Shown here piece after piece: positions 28,227 through 36,428 of a stretch of 56,754 nucleotides of DNA. The translations under genes and the position numbers were made by a program. The notes beneath the pieces were generated by a model. The model did not search any database and was not told the origin of the DNA. It saw nothing but the letters and a program-made list of their open reading frames with translations. This DNA is from Verrucomicrobia subdivision 3 bacterium UBA693 (GTDB lineage Bacteria > Verrucomicrobiota > Verrucomicrobiia > Limisphaerales > UBA8199). Each line of letters opens with the position of its first letter. Position 1 is the stretch's first letter. The stretch lies in assembly GCA_002298785.1 (NCBI GenBank), contig DBMR01000047.1:1-56754 (forward strand). The letters are read 5' to 3'.

Positions 28227-28940
28227 ATGGAAACGACTACGAGCATTAACTACCTAGCCTGGGGAAGTGATAATATCGCATACGGACCAGTGGACTTGCC
28301 CAACCTGGTGGCGTGGATCAAACAAGGCAGGGTCCGCTCGGACTCCTGGGTGTTCAAGGAAAAGGATGGCACCTGGACACGCGCTTCGGATGTGCCCGAA
28401 TTAAAGCTGATGTTCAAGTCCAAGCTGCCTCCGGGCACTGCAGCGGGGGACGCCGCAGCCGCCCTGGGAATTCAGCCGGGTTCGCTGCGTCGCATCAAGA
28501 TGCTGGCGGATGTCGACGAGCGTCTGCTGGCATCGCTATTGACGTATCTCGAAGTGTTGAGGGTGCCGGCGTTTGGAACGGTGGTGAACAAAGGTGAGCA
28601 GGGAGACTCCCTCTTCATGGTGTTGGAAGGGGAAGTCCGGGCCCGGGTCAATATCGATGGTCGCGAGACGACGTTAACGACGATGGGGGTCGGAGAATGC
28701 TTTGGCGAACTGGCGATCGTCGACCAGGGCCCGCGCTCCGCCGACGTGATCGCTAATCAGCCAAGCATCCTCGTGAAGGTCTCCGCGGCGGCGCTGAAGA
28801 AAATGTTCGCCGAGGCCCCCGCGCTCGCGGCTCCGTTCATGTTTGCGCTGACCCGGGTGATTGCTCAGCGGGTGCGTGTGCTGACGAAGCGCTACGAAGA
28901 CTCGATCCACTTTTCGCGCACTGCCGGGGCGTCGGAATAG
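28227..28940 (+). CDS. GYF_2-like plus cyclic nucleotide-binding domain protein
   Basis: The 237-residue cytoplasmic protein begins with a GYF_2-type module (about 8-70: YLAWGSDNIAYGPVDLPNLVAW ... WVFKEKDGTWTRASDVPEL), usually a peptide-interaction domain. A cyclic nucleotide-binding domain follows (about 95-215) with the phosphate-binding cassette GECFGELAIVDQGPRSADVIA, including the Glu and Arg that contact the cyclic phosphate. There is no helix-turn-helix after it, so it is a signalling adaptor rather than a CRP-type transcription factor. It could sense the product of the cyclase encoded at 32615-34057. Confidence 0.85.
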   Translation: METTTSINYLAWGSDNIAYGPVDLPNLVAWIKQGRVRSDSWVFKEKDGTWTRASDVPELKLMFKSKLPPGTAAGDAAAALGIQPGSLRRIKMLADVDERLLASLLTYLEVLRVPAFGTVVNKGEQGDSLFMVLEGEVRARVNIDGRETTLTTMGVGECFGELAIVDQGPRSADVIANQPSILVKVSAAALKKMFAEAPALAAPFMFALTRVIAQRVRVLTKRYEDSIHFSRTAGASE

Positions 28941-29016
28941 GTCTGGGTCGGCATTGTTTGGGGCAGTCGCTATAGGTATCGCGAGAGCCTGGATTCAATC
29001 CTTGGCTCCTAGTGGC

Positions 29017-29355
29017 TCAATTCAACCCTACCCAGATTGCGATGCAGACGATGTGTAGGGATTGATCGAGCCAGATGGCAATGGTGCCGGCCTCCGGGGC
29101 GTTGGTGCATTGCTTGAAATTTTTCATCCACCAGGCCACGGGCACCCGGGTATCGATCAGGAGGTGGATGATCCCCAACGCTAAACCGGCCTGCCAACCC
29201 AGGGCGAGAGCCAGGCACACTCCGTGGATGGAAGCATGCACCCAAGAGGCGGGATGGCCAAGACTCACTTTGTTCCGGGCCATCCAATCGGTCTGCAGAA
29301 TCCAATCCGCCACCAGGTGTGCCACCAGGCCTTTTTCGAAGGGGGTGAGTATCAT
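29017..29355 (-). CDS. DUF3307-family small membrane protein
   Basis: The 112-residue protein has three or four hydrophobic segments and histidines placed as in DUF3307 proteins: LVAHLVADWILQTDWMARNK near the N terminus, WVHASIHGVCLALALGW, GIIHLLIDTRVPVAWW and a last segment with LDQSLHIVCIAIWVGL. The family is uncharacterised; the repeated His/Asp pairs within helices suggest metal or proton handling. It starts 7 bp after the CNB-GAF stop, so it is the final gene of the signalling operon. Confidence 0.8.
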   Translation of the reverse strand: MILTPFEKGLVAHLVADWILQTDWMARNKVSLGHPASWVHASIHGVCLALALGWQAGLALGIIHLLIDTRVPVAWWMKNFKQCTNAPEAGTIAIWLDQSLHIVCIAIWVGLN

Positions 29356-29362
29356 CGGGGCA

Positions 29363-30319
29363 TCAGAAGCGGACGAATTGACGAGAATGACGAGAGCGGG
29401 CCTGTTCTTCCTCGCGGTGCCGGGCGTTCAGAATGGCCTGGCCGGCTTGCCGACACACTCCGCGGGTCAGGTTGAGCGCGTTTTGGTCAAATTGATCCTC
29501 AGCATTTCCGCCTTGCACAATCAAACCCAGCAAGCGGCCCTCGACAGTGATTGGTGAAATCAGGAGCGAGGCTGCCTCAAACCCGAGGCGGGCGCAGGAT
29601 TTGAAGAGTACTTCGTTATTAAAGCAGGCCACCAGTTTGTCGGCGGGCTGCAGCAGTGCTGGTCCGAGGAAACCCTCGCCGCGGCAGATCGCCTCACGCT
29701 GCGGGGGAGTCAGCGCCAGGTTGACTTCGCCACGAAGTTCCAACTGTTCGGAGAACTGCGAACGAAGCAGCACCAGCCCCCAATCCGCGTGGGTGGCAGG
29801 CAAGAGTTGCTGCAGGATGGCGTCGAGCAAAGACTGGAGATCGCGAGATTCACCGATGGCTTTGCCGACCTCATCATAAACCACCACCTGCGTACTGAGG
29901 CGACGGATGCGCTCGCTGGAGGTGCGGATCATAGCGAACAGGACGCTCATCCCGGCCATCCCGCCCTTGGCCTGCATTTGGTCGAACGCCAGTTTTGAGA
30001 GTCGCAGAACGGTGGCAGGTCCGGCGGCCACCGCGGCGGCGGAGCGCGGCTTTTGATCCAACAAGGCCATTTCGCCGAAATAATCGCCCGGTTCGAGCAC
30101 CGTCAGGATTTTATGGGCTGCGCCGGCGGTTTGAGCCCGCTTTTCGATGCGGATGCAGCCTTTGAGTATGAAATACATGCTGTCCCCGGGATCGCCTTCA
30201 GCGAAGACGGTCTGAGCCTCGGTGTACTCCTGCGGTTCAAGCGCGGTGGCGAGGCGACTCAAGGCCTCATCATCCATCGCCTGGAGCACCGCCATTCGTT
30301 TCAGTTCGTCCAGATTCAT
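29363..30319 (-). CDS. Cyclic nucleotide-binding plus GAF domain protein
   Basis: The 318-residue protein has an N-terminal cyclic nucleotide-binding domain (about 10-125, with FAEGDPGDSMYFILKG and the cassette GDYFGEMALLDQKPRSAAAVA). It then has a helix (about 125-160) and a GAF-type sensor domain (about 160-305: LQSLLDAILQQLLPATHADWGLVLL ... SLLISPITVEGRLLGLIVQGG). There is no output enzyme or DNA-binding domain. The GAF domain may bind a second ligand or mediate dimerisation. It lies 21 bp downstream of pilT and 7 bp upstream of the DUF3307 gene. Confidence 0.88.
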   Translation of the reverse strand: MNLDELKRMAVLQAMDDEALSRLATALEPQEYTEAQTVFAEGDPGDSMYFILKGCIRIEKRAQTAGAAHKILTVLEPGDYFGEMALLDQKPRSAAAVAAGPATVLRLSKLAFDQMQAKGGMAGMSVLFAMIRTSSERIRRLSTQVVVYDEVGKAIGESRDLQSLLDAILQQLLPATHADWGLVLLRSQFSEQLELRGEVNLALTPPQREAICRGEGFLGPALLQPADKLVACFNNEVLFKSCARLGFEAASLLISPITVEGRLLGLIVQGGNAEDQFDQNALNLTRGVCRQAGQAILNARHREEEQARSRHSRQFVRF

Positions 30320-30340
30320 GAGTCCTCCAGATTTCTTGCT

Positions 30341-31420
30341 TCAGCGGACATTGTATTGTTGGCGGGGGGTGATCAACGGCCGGAGTTCTTGCGGATGGTT
30401 TGCCTTGCTCAGGGCGTCTTCGTCGCTCACCAGCCCGGCCTGGTGCAGTTCAGCCAGAGATTTTTCCATCGTGCACATTCCGTAGCTGGCACCGGTCTGA
30501 ATGGCGGAGTAAATCTGGTGGGTTTTGCCTTCGCGAATGATCGCGGAGATGGCGGGAGTAACCACGAGGACTTCGCGAGCGGCGACGCGTCCCGGCTGAT
30601 CGGTTCGTGGCAGCAAGACTTGTGAAACCACGCCCTTCAAAGTGGCGGCCAGCATCACGCGGATCTGTTCCTGCTGGTATGGTGGGAAGACGTCGATGAT
30701 GCGGTCTACCGTCTGAGCGGCGTCCTGGGTATGGAGGGTCGAGAGGACCAGGTGGCCCGTCTCCGCCAGCGTCAACGCCGCGGCGATCGTTTCGAGATCG
30801 CGCATTTCTCCGACCAGAATCACGTTGGGATCCTCGCGCAAGACCGACTTCAGGGCGCGCGGGAAGGAATAGGTGTCAGAACCCAACTCGCGCTGGTTGA
30901 TGGTCGAGCGAATGTGCGGGTGCAGGAATTCAATGGGATCTTCGATGGTGATGATGTGGCCGTCGCGGTTTTGGTTAACCAGGTTGATCATGGCCGCCAG
31001 CGTCGTGGATTTGCCGGAGCCGGTGGGGCCGGTCACGAGCACGAGGCCGCGCGGGAGCAAGGCGAGCTGCTGGATGGTCTCGCTCAAGCCCAATTCCTCG
31101 CAAGAAGGAATGTTTTCGCCGATCGTCCGGAACACTCCGGAGACGCAGCCACGCTGCATGAAGACATTGACCCGGAAACGGGAAACTCCCGGAATACCGA
31201 TGGAAAAGTCCAATTCGTGTTCCTCCTCGAACTTAGCCTTCTGGTCATCGGTGAGAATGCTATAAATCAGGGCCTTGGTATCGTCGGGGCCGAGTTCAGT
31301 GTCGAAACCGCTCGGGATCAGCTTTCCGCTGATGCGAACCATGGCGGGGCGGCTGGCCGTCAAATGCAAATCCGAAGCGCCGTAATCGACCGCGTGCTTG
31401 AGTAGTTCTGCAAGGTCCAT
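30341..31420 (-). CDS. pilT: Type IV pilus retraction ATPase PilT
   Basis: This 359-residue GspE/PilT-superfamily hexameric ATPase begins MDLAELLKHAVDYGASDLHLTA, the PilT N-terminal signature. It has Walker A GPTGSGKST (131-139), the Asp box around ITIEDPIE, Walker B VILVGEMRD and the His box HLVLSTLHTQDA. PilT depolymerises type IV pili and powers twitching. The C-terminal region contains AIQTGASYGMCTMEKSLAEL; the canonical AIRNLIREGK segment appears as AIIREGK. It is the second of two adjacent PilT-type genes, 39 bp downstream of the first. Confidence 0.95.
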   Translation of the reverse strand: MDLAELLKHAVDYGASDLHLTASRPAMVRISGKLIPSGFDTELGPDDTKALIYSILTDDQKAKFEEEHELDFSIGIPGVSRFRVNVFMQRGCVSGVFRTIGENIPSCEELGLSETIQQLALLPRGLVLVTGPTGSGKSTTLAAMINLVNQNRDGHIITIEDPIEFLHPHIRSTINQRELGSDTYSFPRALKSVLREDPNVILVGEMRDLETIAAALTLAETGHLVLSTLHTQDAAQTVDRIIDVFPPYQQEQIRVMLAATLKGVVSQVLLPRTDQPGRVAAREVLVVTPAISAIIREGKTHQIYSAIQTGASYGMCTMEKSLAELHQAGLVSDEDALSKANHPQELRPLITPRQQYNVR

Positions 31421-31459
31421 AGGTTTAGCTGGTTGTCGGGTTGAGGGTTAGGATGGTAT

Positions 31460-32590
31460 TTAGGCCATGGCGGAGGTTCCGGAGAAAATTCCTTTGAGAT
31501 TCATTTTCAATTCATCAGGTTTGGGGGAGGACCGGAGCGCTTCGGCCTCCTCCACCTTTCCACCTTTCACCAGGTCTACGAGGGCCTGGTTGAAAGTCTG
31601 CATCCCTTCCGACCGCGAGGCTTGAATTGCCGCGGGGATCTTGGTGGTATCGCCTTCAAGGATGAGCTTTTTGACGCGGGGACTGTTGATGAGAATCTCC
31701 AGAGCGGCGGTGCGTCCTCCGCCAGAGCGTGGCAGCAATTTCTGGCAGATAATGGCACGCAAGCCCAGCGATAATTGCATGCGCACCTGGGTAACGCGGT
31801 CCGTGGGGAAGAGATTTATCAAACGTTCGAGCGACTCCGGCGCGTCCTGGGTGTGGAGGGTTCCGAATACCAGGTGGCCGGTCTCAGCCGCGGTCAACGC
31901 TACCGCGGCGGATTCCGCGTCGCGCATTTCGCCTATCAGGATAACGTCCGGGTCCTGTCGCAGCACGTGCTTCAACGCGGAAGCAAACGTGGTGGAATCG
32001 ACCGCAATTTCGCGCTGGTTGATCAGCCCCAGTTTATTCTGATGTACGAATTCGACCGGATCCTCCAAGGTCATGATGTGGCAGGATTCAGTCGAGTTGA
32101 TGTGATCGATCAATGCGGCCAGGGTCGTAGATTTGCCGCTACCGGTGGCGCCGGTCACCAGGACCAAACCATCGTTGGAGGCGGCGATGGTCTTCAAGAC
32201 CGTCGGCAATTCGAGCTCATCCAGCGTCGGAATTCTCGTGCCGATGGTTCGCAACACCATGCCGGGGAGGTTGCGCTGATAAAAGAGGTTGGCGCGAAAG
32301 CGTCCCAGGCCGGGCAGGGCCACCGCGGCATCCCAGTCCTTGGTTGACTCGAATTCGCGCAGCTTCTCGTCGCTGCCCAGAACTTCGCGAGCCAGCCGCA
32401 GCACGTCGGATTCGGTCAAGGGCGACATTTCGAAACGGCCCAATACGCCATTGATGCGCCCAATGGGGACTTCTCCCGATTGGAGATGCAGATCTGAGCC
32501 TTTGTTTTCCACCAGCACGCCGAGCAACTCGGCCAGGCTGGGCGAATTTGACGTTTCTTGAACAGAGGTGTTTTGAGCAGCGGAGTTCAT
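31460..32590 (-). CDS. PilT-type ATPase, second copy (PilU-like position)
   Basis: The 376-residue paralogue of the neighbouring PilT has Walker A GATGSGKST (147-155), Asp box MTLEDPVEF, Walker B VILIGEMRD and His box HLVFGTLHTQDA. It has an N-terminal extension of about 18 polar residues before SLAELLGVLVENKGSDLHL. Tandem PilT-type genes are common; the second often acts like PilU, assisting PilT under load. The C-terminal MQTFNQALVDLVKGGKVEEAEAL segment is PilT-like. It lies 24 bp after the cyclase gene. Confidence 0.93.
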   Translation of the reverse strand: MNSAAQNTSVQETSNSPSLAELLGVLVENKGSDLHLQSGEVPIGRINGVLGRFEMSPLTESDVLRLAREVLGSDEKLREFESTKDWDAAVALPGLGRFRANLFYQRNLPGMVLRTIGTRIPTLDELELPTVLKTIAASNDGLVLVTGATGSGKSTTLAALIDHINSTESCHIMTLEDPVEFVHQNKLGLINQREIAVDSTTFASALKHVLRQDPDVILIGEMRDAESAAVALTAAETGHLVFGTLHTQDAPESLERLINLFPTDRVTQVRMQLSLGLRAIICQKLLPRSGGGRTAALEILINSPRVKKLILEGDTTKIPAAIQASRSEGMQTFNQALVDLVKGGKVEEAEALRSSPKPDELKMNLKGIFSGTSAMA

Positions 32591-32614
32591 ATTCGTCAGG
32601 TTGATGGCGGGAGT

Positions 32615-34057
32615 TTAACCGGTCGCCGGTGGTGGTTTCTGTGCGGTAATAAACTGCTGTAACCAGGCCTTGAGCTCGGGGGTCACGGAAGTGAATCGAA
32701 TGACGGCCTGGTTGGGCTGGTCGGCCGACTCGCCGACCACTTTGGCATAAATTTCACCACCCGGATTAGCACCCGCCACCGGCTGGAGGGTGATCTTAAG
32801 GTTACTGAGGGGAGAGAGCTGCAGTTCGGCCTGCAGGCGGGCTTCGGTTTCAGACACACCGGTCAATATCCCATCGTGGACGGTGCGTCCGATGAACTTC
32901 TCTTCCAATACGGTGAAGGAAACTGCCAGTGGCTGCGGCAGGGGGCAGAGGAGCCCCGATTTCAAGGGAAGCGCCAGGTTGTAGGGTTCGCCGATGCCAC
33001 CCACCTCATACAATTGCAGGCTGCTTTTGGCGCCTTTCGGTTCGACTCGAAATTGCCGGTCCAGGCGCAACGGGATTTTGATGCATTCCCGTGTGTTCTC
33101 GGAAATCAACAATTGCCCACCCGTGGTAAAGGATTCGATGCGCCCCGCCAGATTCACGTTCGAGCCGACGGCGGCGTATTTGGTTCGCCTTTGCGAGCCG
33201 ATGTTGCCGACGATGACTCGGCCGGTGTGGATACCGATGCCCATCTCAAGATCGGAGGCGCCCTTGGCACGGAGCCGTTGGTTTACTTCGGTCATCGCAA
33301 GCTGCATGGCCAATCCGCAGGCAACCGCCTTTGCCGCGTGATCCGCGCAGGCCAGCGGAGCCCCGAAGATGATTAGAATCGCGTCCCCAATGATCTCATC
33401 AATGGTGCCTTCGTAACGGCTGATCACGTCCACCATCGTTTCGAGATAAACGTTGAGGAACTCGATAACCTCATGGGGACTGAGGCGGGCGGCCATGGCG
33501 GTGAAGCCACGCAGATCCGACATGAGAATGGTTACCTCCCGTTCCTCGCCGCCCATTTCGAGGCCTTCGGGCGATTTGAGAATGCTGGCGGCGACCTCTT
33601 CTGAGACGTAGCGACCAAAGGCGCGGCGGACCAGTTCATGAGCCCGAGCCAGTTCCTCGTTCTTGCTCGCCAGGCTGCGCCGCAAGTCGTCCATCGTGAG
33701 GTGCGTGGAGACGCGCGCCAGCAACTCATGCGCGTTGAAAGGTTTGGCCACGTAATCCACCGCACCGAGTTCGAAGCCCTGCACCAGGTCCGTGACTTCC
33801 GTTTTGGCGGTAAGGAAAATGACCGGGATCTGTCGCCATTGCTCGGAGGCTTTGAGCCGTCGGCAGGTCTCAAAACCATCCATCTCCGGCATCATCACAT
33901 CCAGCAGGATCAGATCGGGGGCCACACGGGCCACGACCTCGAGCGCCTGACGACCGTTGGTGGCGACACTGATCTGGTAGCCCTTTTCCTTGAGAATTCC
34001 AGCCAAGGTCTGGATGTTGGCCGGAGCATCATCCACGATTAAGATACGGCTACTCAT
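32615..34057 (-). CDS. Receiver domain - class III nucleotide cyclase, with C-terminal PilZ-like region
   Basis: The 480-residue signalling enzyme has a receiver domain (1-120; Asp53 in LLDVMMPEMDG is the phospho-acceptor) joined by a helix (about 120-150) to a class III cyclase (about 170-330). Metal-binding Asp181 (SDLRGF) and Asp225 (IIGD), Asn302 and Arg306 (VNLAGRIE) are present, so it should be active. At the two base-selecting positions it has Glu221 and Lys293, where adenylate cyclases have Lys and Asp, so ATP or GTP preference cannot be assumed. The C terminus (about 380-470) is beta-rich and PilZ-like in layout but lacks the RxxxR and DxSxxG motifs for c-di-GMP. It is upstream of the two PilT-type genes. 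Confidence 0.9.
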   Translation of the reverse strand: MSSRILIVDDAPANIQTLAGILKEKGYQISVATNGRQALEVVARVAPDLILLDVMMPEMDGFETCRRLKASEQWRQIPVIFLTAKTEVTDLVQGFELGAVDYVAKPFNAHELLARVSTHLTMDDLRRSLASKNEELARAHELVRRAFGRYVSEEVAASILKSPEGLEMGGEEREVTILMSDLRGFTAMAARLSPHEVIEFLNVYLETMVDVISRYEGTIDEIIGDAILIIFGAPLACADHAAKAVACGLAMQLAMTEVNQRLRAKGASDLEMGIGIHTGRVIVGNIGSQRRTKYAAVGSNVNLAGRIESFTTGGQLLISENTRECIKIPLRLDRQFRVEPKGAKSSLQLYEVGGIGEPYNLALPLKSGLLCPLPQPLAVSFTVLEEKFIGRTVHDGILTGVSETEARLQAELQLSPLSNLKITLQPVAGANPGGEIYAKVVGESADQPNQAVIRFTSVTPELKAWLQQFITAQKPPPATG

Positions 34058-34112
34058 GGTGGGTTCATCCCGGTAATCCCAAGTTCGCGGGCAAAACTAC
34101 TGCCCGTGGCGG

Positions 34113-34496
34113 CTAATTGTCCTCGTGCGCGCGCTGGCGGATGGCGAGGTATTTGTCGAATTCTGCGACACTTTTGAATACCGCGACGCCCGGCAGAGCT
34201 TTAATGATCTCAAAGACCTCCTGGATCTGGGGCTGCAAATTGATGAAGGACGCCTGGCCGCCGTGTTCCTTGAGTTGTTTGCGAGCGATGGAGAATACGC
34301 GCAGCCCGGCGCTGCTGATGAACTTCAGCTCGGCGAGGTTGAATACCAGATCTTTGACCGGACTTGCCAGCACCGGGGCGAGCTGACGTTCCAGTTCGGG
34401 GGCGGTGGCGGTGTCAAGGCTACCGGAAAGGACGACCGTGACGGCTCCGGTCGGCTGTGAGCCGATGGCTTTCAGGATTTGGATTTCAAGAGGCAT
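34113..34496 (-). CDS. STAS-domain anti-sigma factor antagonist-like protein
   Basis: The protein has 127 residues with a STAS fold: TVVLSGSLDTATAPELERQL, KDLVFNLAELKFISSAGLRVFSIARKQL, then ASFINLQPQIQEVFEII. The phospho-acceptor region reads ISSAG (Ser61, Ser62), as in many bacterial STAS proteins, rather than the DSSG of Bacillus SpoIIAA. In a partner switch the kinase (next gene upstream) phosphorylates this Ser, and the RsbU-like phosphatase removes the phosphate. The downstream target is unknown here; it may not be a sigma factor. It lies 40 bp after the kinase gene and 55 bp before the cyclase gene. Confidence 0.9.
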   Translation of the reverse strand: MPLEIQILKAIGSQPTGAVTVVLSGSLDTATAPELERQLAPVLASPVKDLVFNLAELKFISSAGLRVFSIARKQLKEHGGQASFINLQPQIQEVFEIIKALPGVAVFKSVAEFDKYLAIRQRAHEDN

Positions 34497-34536
34497 GGTA
34501 TTGGCTTGGCGTTAATGTTTGGCTGGCTGGCAAAAA

Positions 34537-34956
34537 CTAATCTGTGCTGTCTGGTATGCCGAGTTTTTTCGACAAGCGCAACACGTTTTCGCCGTTTTCT
34601 CTGCGGTAGACCATTTCATCCGTGTAATGGCGAACGAGTTGAATGCCCCAGCCGCCGGGTGGACGATCGTCATCCAGGCTTTTCTCCACCACGGGCGCCC
34701 GCGTGGGATCGAACTCCGGGCCGCGATCGCGTAGCTCGATCACCAAGTTACCTTCGGTGAAGTCGAGGGTGACTTGAAATGTCTTTTGGGGATCTCGTTT
34801 CAGCGCGTGGTTAACCACATTGCTGCCACATTCTTCAAGGGCCAGTGCCAGCCCAAAAATGGTTCGCTCCGGGATCTTCTGCTGGCGGCCGAATTCCTGC
34901 AAAGTTTCCACCGCGCGCATTACTTCCTCGGGCGTGGCGTGCAAATTCAAAATCAT
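34537..34956 (-). CDS. RsbW-like serine kinase/anti-sigma factor (HATPase_c_2)
   Basis: With the start at ATG 34956 the product has 139 residues and a GHKL ATPase fold: ALALEECGSNVVNHALK is the N-box, LRDRGPEFDP the G1 box and PPGGWGIQLVRHYTDEM the G2 region. Proteins of this type phosphorylate a STAS antagonist and bind either that or their target regulator. I chose this ATG because it overlaps the RsbU-like gene's stop by 4 bp; a longer start at 34977 lies inside that gene. Phosphatase, kinase and STAS protein are thus encoded consecutively, the full partner-switch set. Confidence 0.9.
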   Translation of the reverse strand: MILNLHATPEEVMRAVETLQEFGRQQKIPERTIFGLALALEECGSNVVNHALKRDPQKTFQVTLDFTEGNLVIELRDRGPEFDPTRAPVVEKSLDDDRPPGGWGIQLVRHYTDEMVYRRENGENVLRLSKKLGIPDSTD

Positions 34957-36122
34957 GCCTGTGGCTCCTTTGCGCAATTGGTCTTATTGACGCGCAACGC
35001 CAGGAGTGCGATGTCGTCTGACTGAGGTGCGCCGTTGCTAAAGGCCCGGACGCGCTGGAGGAGTCCGGCAGTAATGTCGGGCGCGGAATGGTCGGCGAAA
35101 TGCGCGGCGTCGTGAAGGAGCCGATCATTGCCGTAGCACTCCTCCTCGGGGTTGAACGCTTCGCTCACGCCGTCGGTGTATAGAATGAGCGCATCGCCCT
35201 GGTGCAAGGTCAATTCGGTGCGCTCAAACTCGAGGCCGGAGTCAAATCCCAGCGCCGTGCCGAGGTTCTTGACGGCCCAACGGGGCGCTGCGCCTGCGGG
35301 CAGCAGTACGGGGCGGCAATGGCCGGCGTTTGCGAGGGCAAGGCGTCCGGAAGCTGGTTCGAAGACGCCGCACAAGAAGGTTACGAACATGCCCGAAGGA
35401 TTGTCGGTGGCAAGCTCGTCGTTAAGACGCGCCAGAATGCGCTCGGGTTCGACGATTTCCCGGGCGAGAAGACGGGCGAGGCTGATGGCTCGCACCATGA
35501 ACATGGAGGCGGGAATACCTTTGCCGGAGACATCGCCGATGAACAGGACCAACCGATCCGGGCCGGCAGCGCAGGTGCCGTAAAGATCGCCGCCCACCTC
35601 CCGGGCTGGTTCCAGGAGCGCCCCGAAGTCCACGCCATAGGCCCGTTCCAGGTCTGCGAAATCATGCGGCAACATCCCCATCTGGATTTCGCGGCAAATT
35701 CGGAGTTCGCTGGCGATTTGTTCCTTTACTGCGTCGTTGTAGGCCTTGGCTTTGAGCAGCGACCGCACCCGGGCTTTGACTTCCAGCATTTCAAACGGTT
35801 TGGTGAGGTAGTCGTTCGCACCCACTTCGAACCCGCGCGTCTTGTTTTGCACCTCCTCCAGTGAAGACAGGAACATAATGGGCACCTCGGCGGTGGCCGG
35901 GCTCTGGCGCAAACGCCGGCAAACTTCGTAACCATCCAGCCCGGGCATGACGATATCGAGCAGCACCAGGTCGGGAGGGTTGCGCGCGGCGATCTGCAGG
36001 GCCATCTCGCCATTCAAGGCAAGGCTGAGCTTGTGATCCGACTTCAAGCCCTCAACCAGGATGTCCAGGTTGGCTTTGGCGTCGTCCACGAGCAGCACCC
36101 GGCAGTCGGAGAGATTTTTCAT
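34953..36122 (-). CDS. Receiver domain - PP2C (SpoIIE/RsbU-type) serine phosphatase
   Basis: The 389-residue protein has a receiver domain (1-120; Asp56 in LLDIVMPGLDG; Lys in YLTKPF), a linker helix and a PPM/PP2C phosphatase domain (about 165-375). The metal-site motifs are REVGGDLYG, GDVSGKGIPASMFM, ILYTDGVSEA and SDDIALL. Phosphorylation of the receiver would be expected to change phosphatase activity on the STAS protein. It is the first gene of the eight-gene run. No cognate histidine kinase is adjacent. Confidence 0.93.
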   Translation of the reverse strand: MKNLSDCRVLLVDDAKANLDILVEGLKSDHKLSLALNGEMALQIAARNPPDLVLLDIVMPGLDGYEVCRRLRQSPATAEVPIMFLSSLEEVQNKTRGFEVGANDYLTKPFEMLEVKARVRSLLKAKAYNDAVKEQIASELRICREIQMGMLPHDFADLERAYGVDFGALLEPAREVGGDLYGTCAAGPDRLVLFIGDVSGKGIPASMFMVRAISLARLLAREIVEPERILARLNDELATDNPSGMFVTFLCGVFEPASGRLALANAGHCRPVLLPAGAAPRWAVKNLGTALGFDSGLEFERTELTLHQGDALILYTDGVSEAFNPEEECYGNDRLLHDAAHFADHSAPDITAGLLQRVRAFSNGAPQSDDIALLALRVNKTNCAKEPQA

Positions 36123-36428
36123 GGATTACCAAAGACGGTGGGCTTGAGGGAAGTCATCATGCCCGCCAGCGCGCCAACGAGTGCGTTGGGGAGGATCTTC
36201 ATTTCCCAATTCTGTCTTTGTCTAACTGGTATAGTCAACTCATTTGGACGTTGAGTCAGGCTGGCAAAAGAACCGGTTTCACCCGGAGCCGGTATTGGTG
36301 GACCGGCTTTGGCCGGTCGGCCACGGGCACACGAAACCGGCTGAAGCCGGGACACCAAACCCGAACGCCCTCTGATTCATGCTCTCACCCGCATTTAATC
36401 ACACCCCAGGGCAGGAGAAGCTGCGGCT
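36123..36428. repeat. REP-like hairpins and a 30-bp direct repeat
   Basis: This gap of about 300 bp holds GC-rich palindromes rather than a gene. A 7-bp perfect stem with a TTTG loop spans 36301-36318, and CCGGCT-GA-AGCCGG spans 36337-36350, followed by GGGACACC. A 30-bp stretch at 36278-36307 recurs at 36428-36457 with three mismatches, and a third hairpin (36453-36468) follows the second copy. Similar hairpins lie at 38179-38192 and 38537-38557. The pattern resembles repetitive extragenic palindromes flanking the helix-turn-helix genes. Confidence 0.6.
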
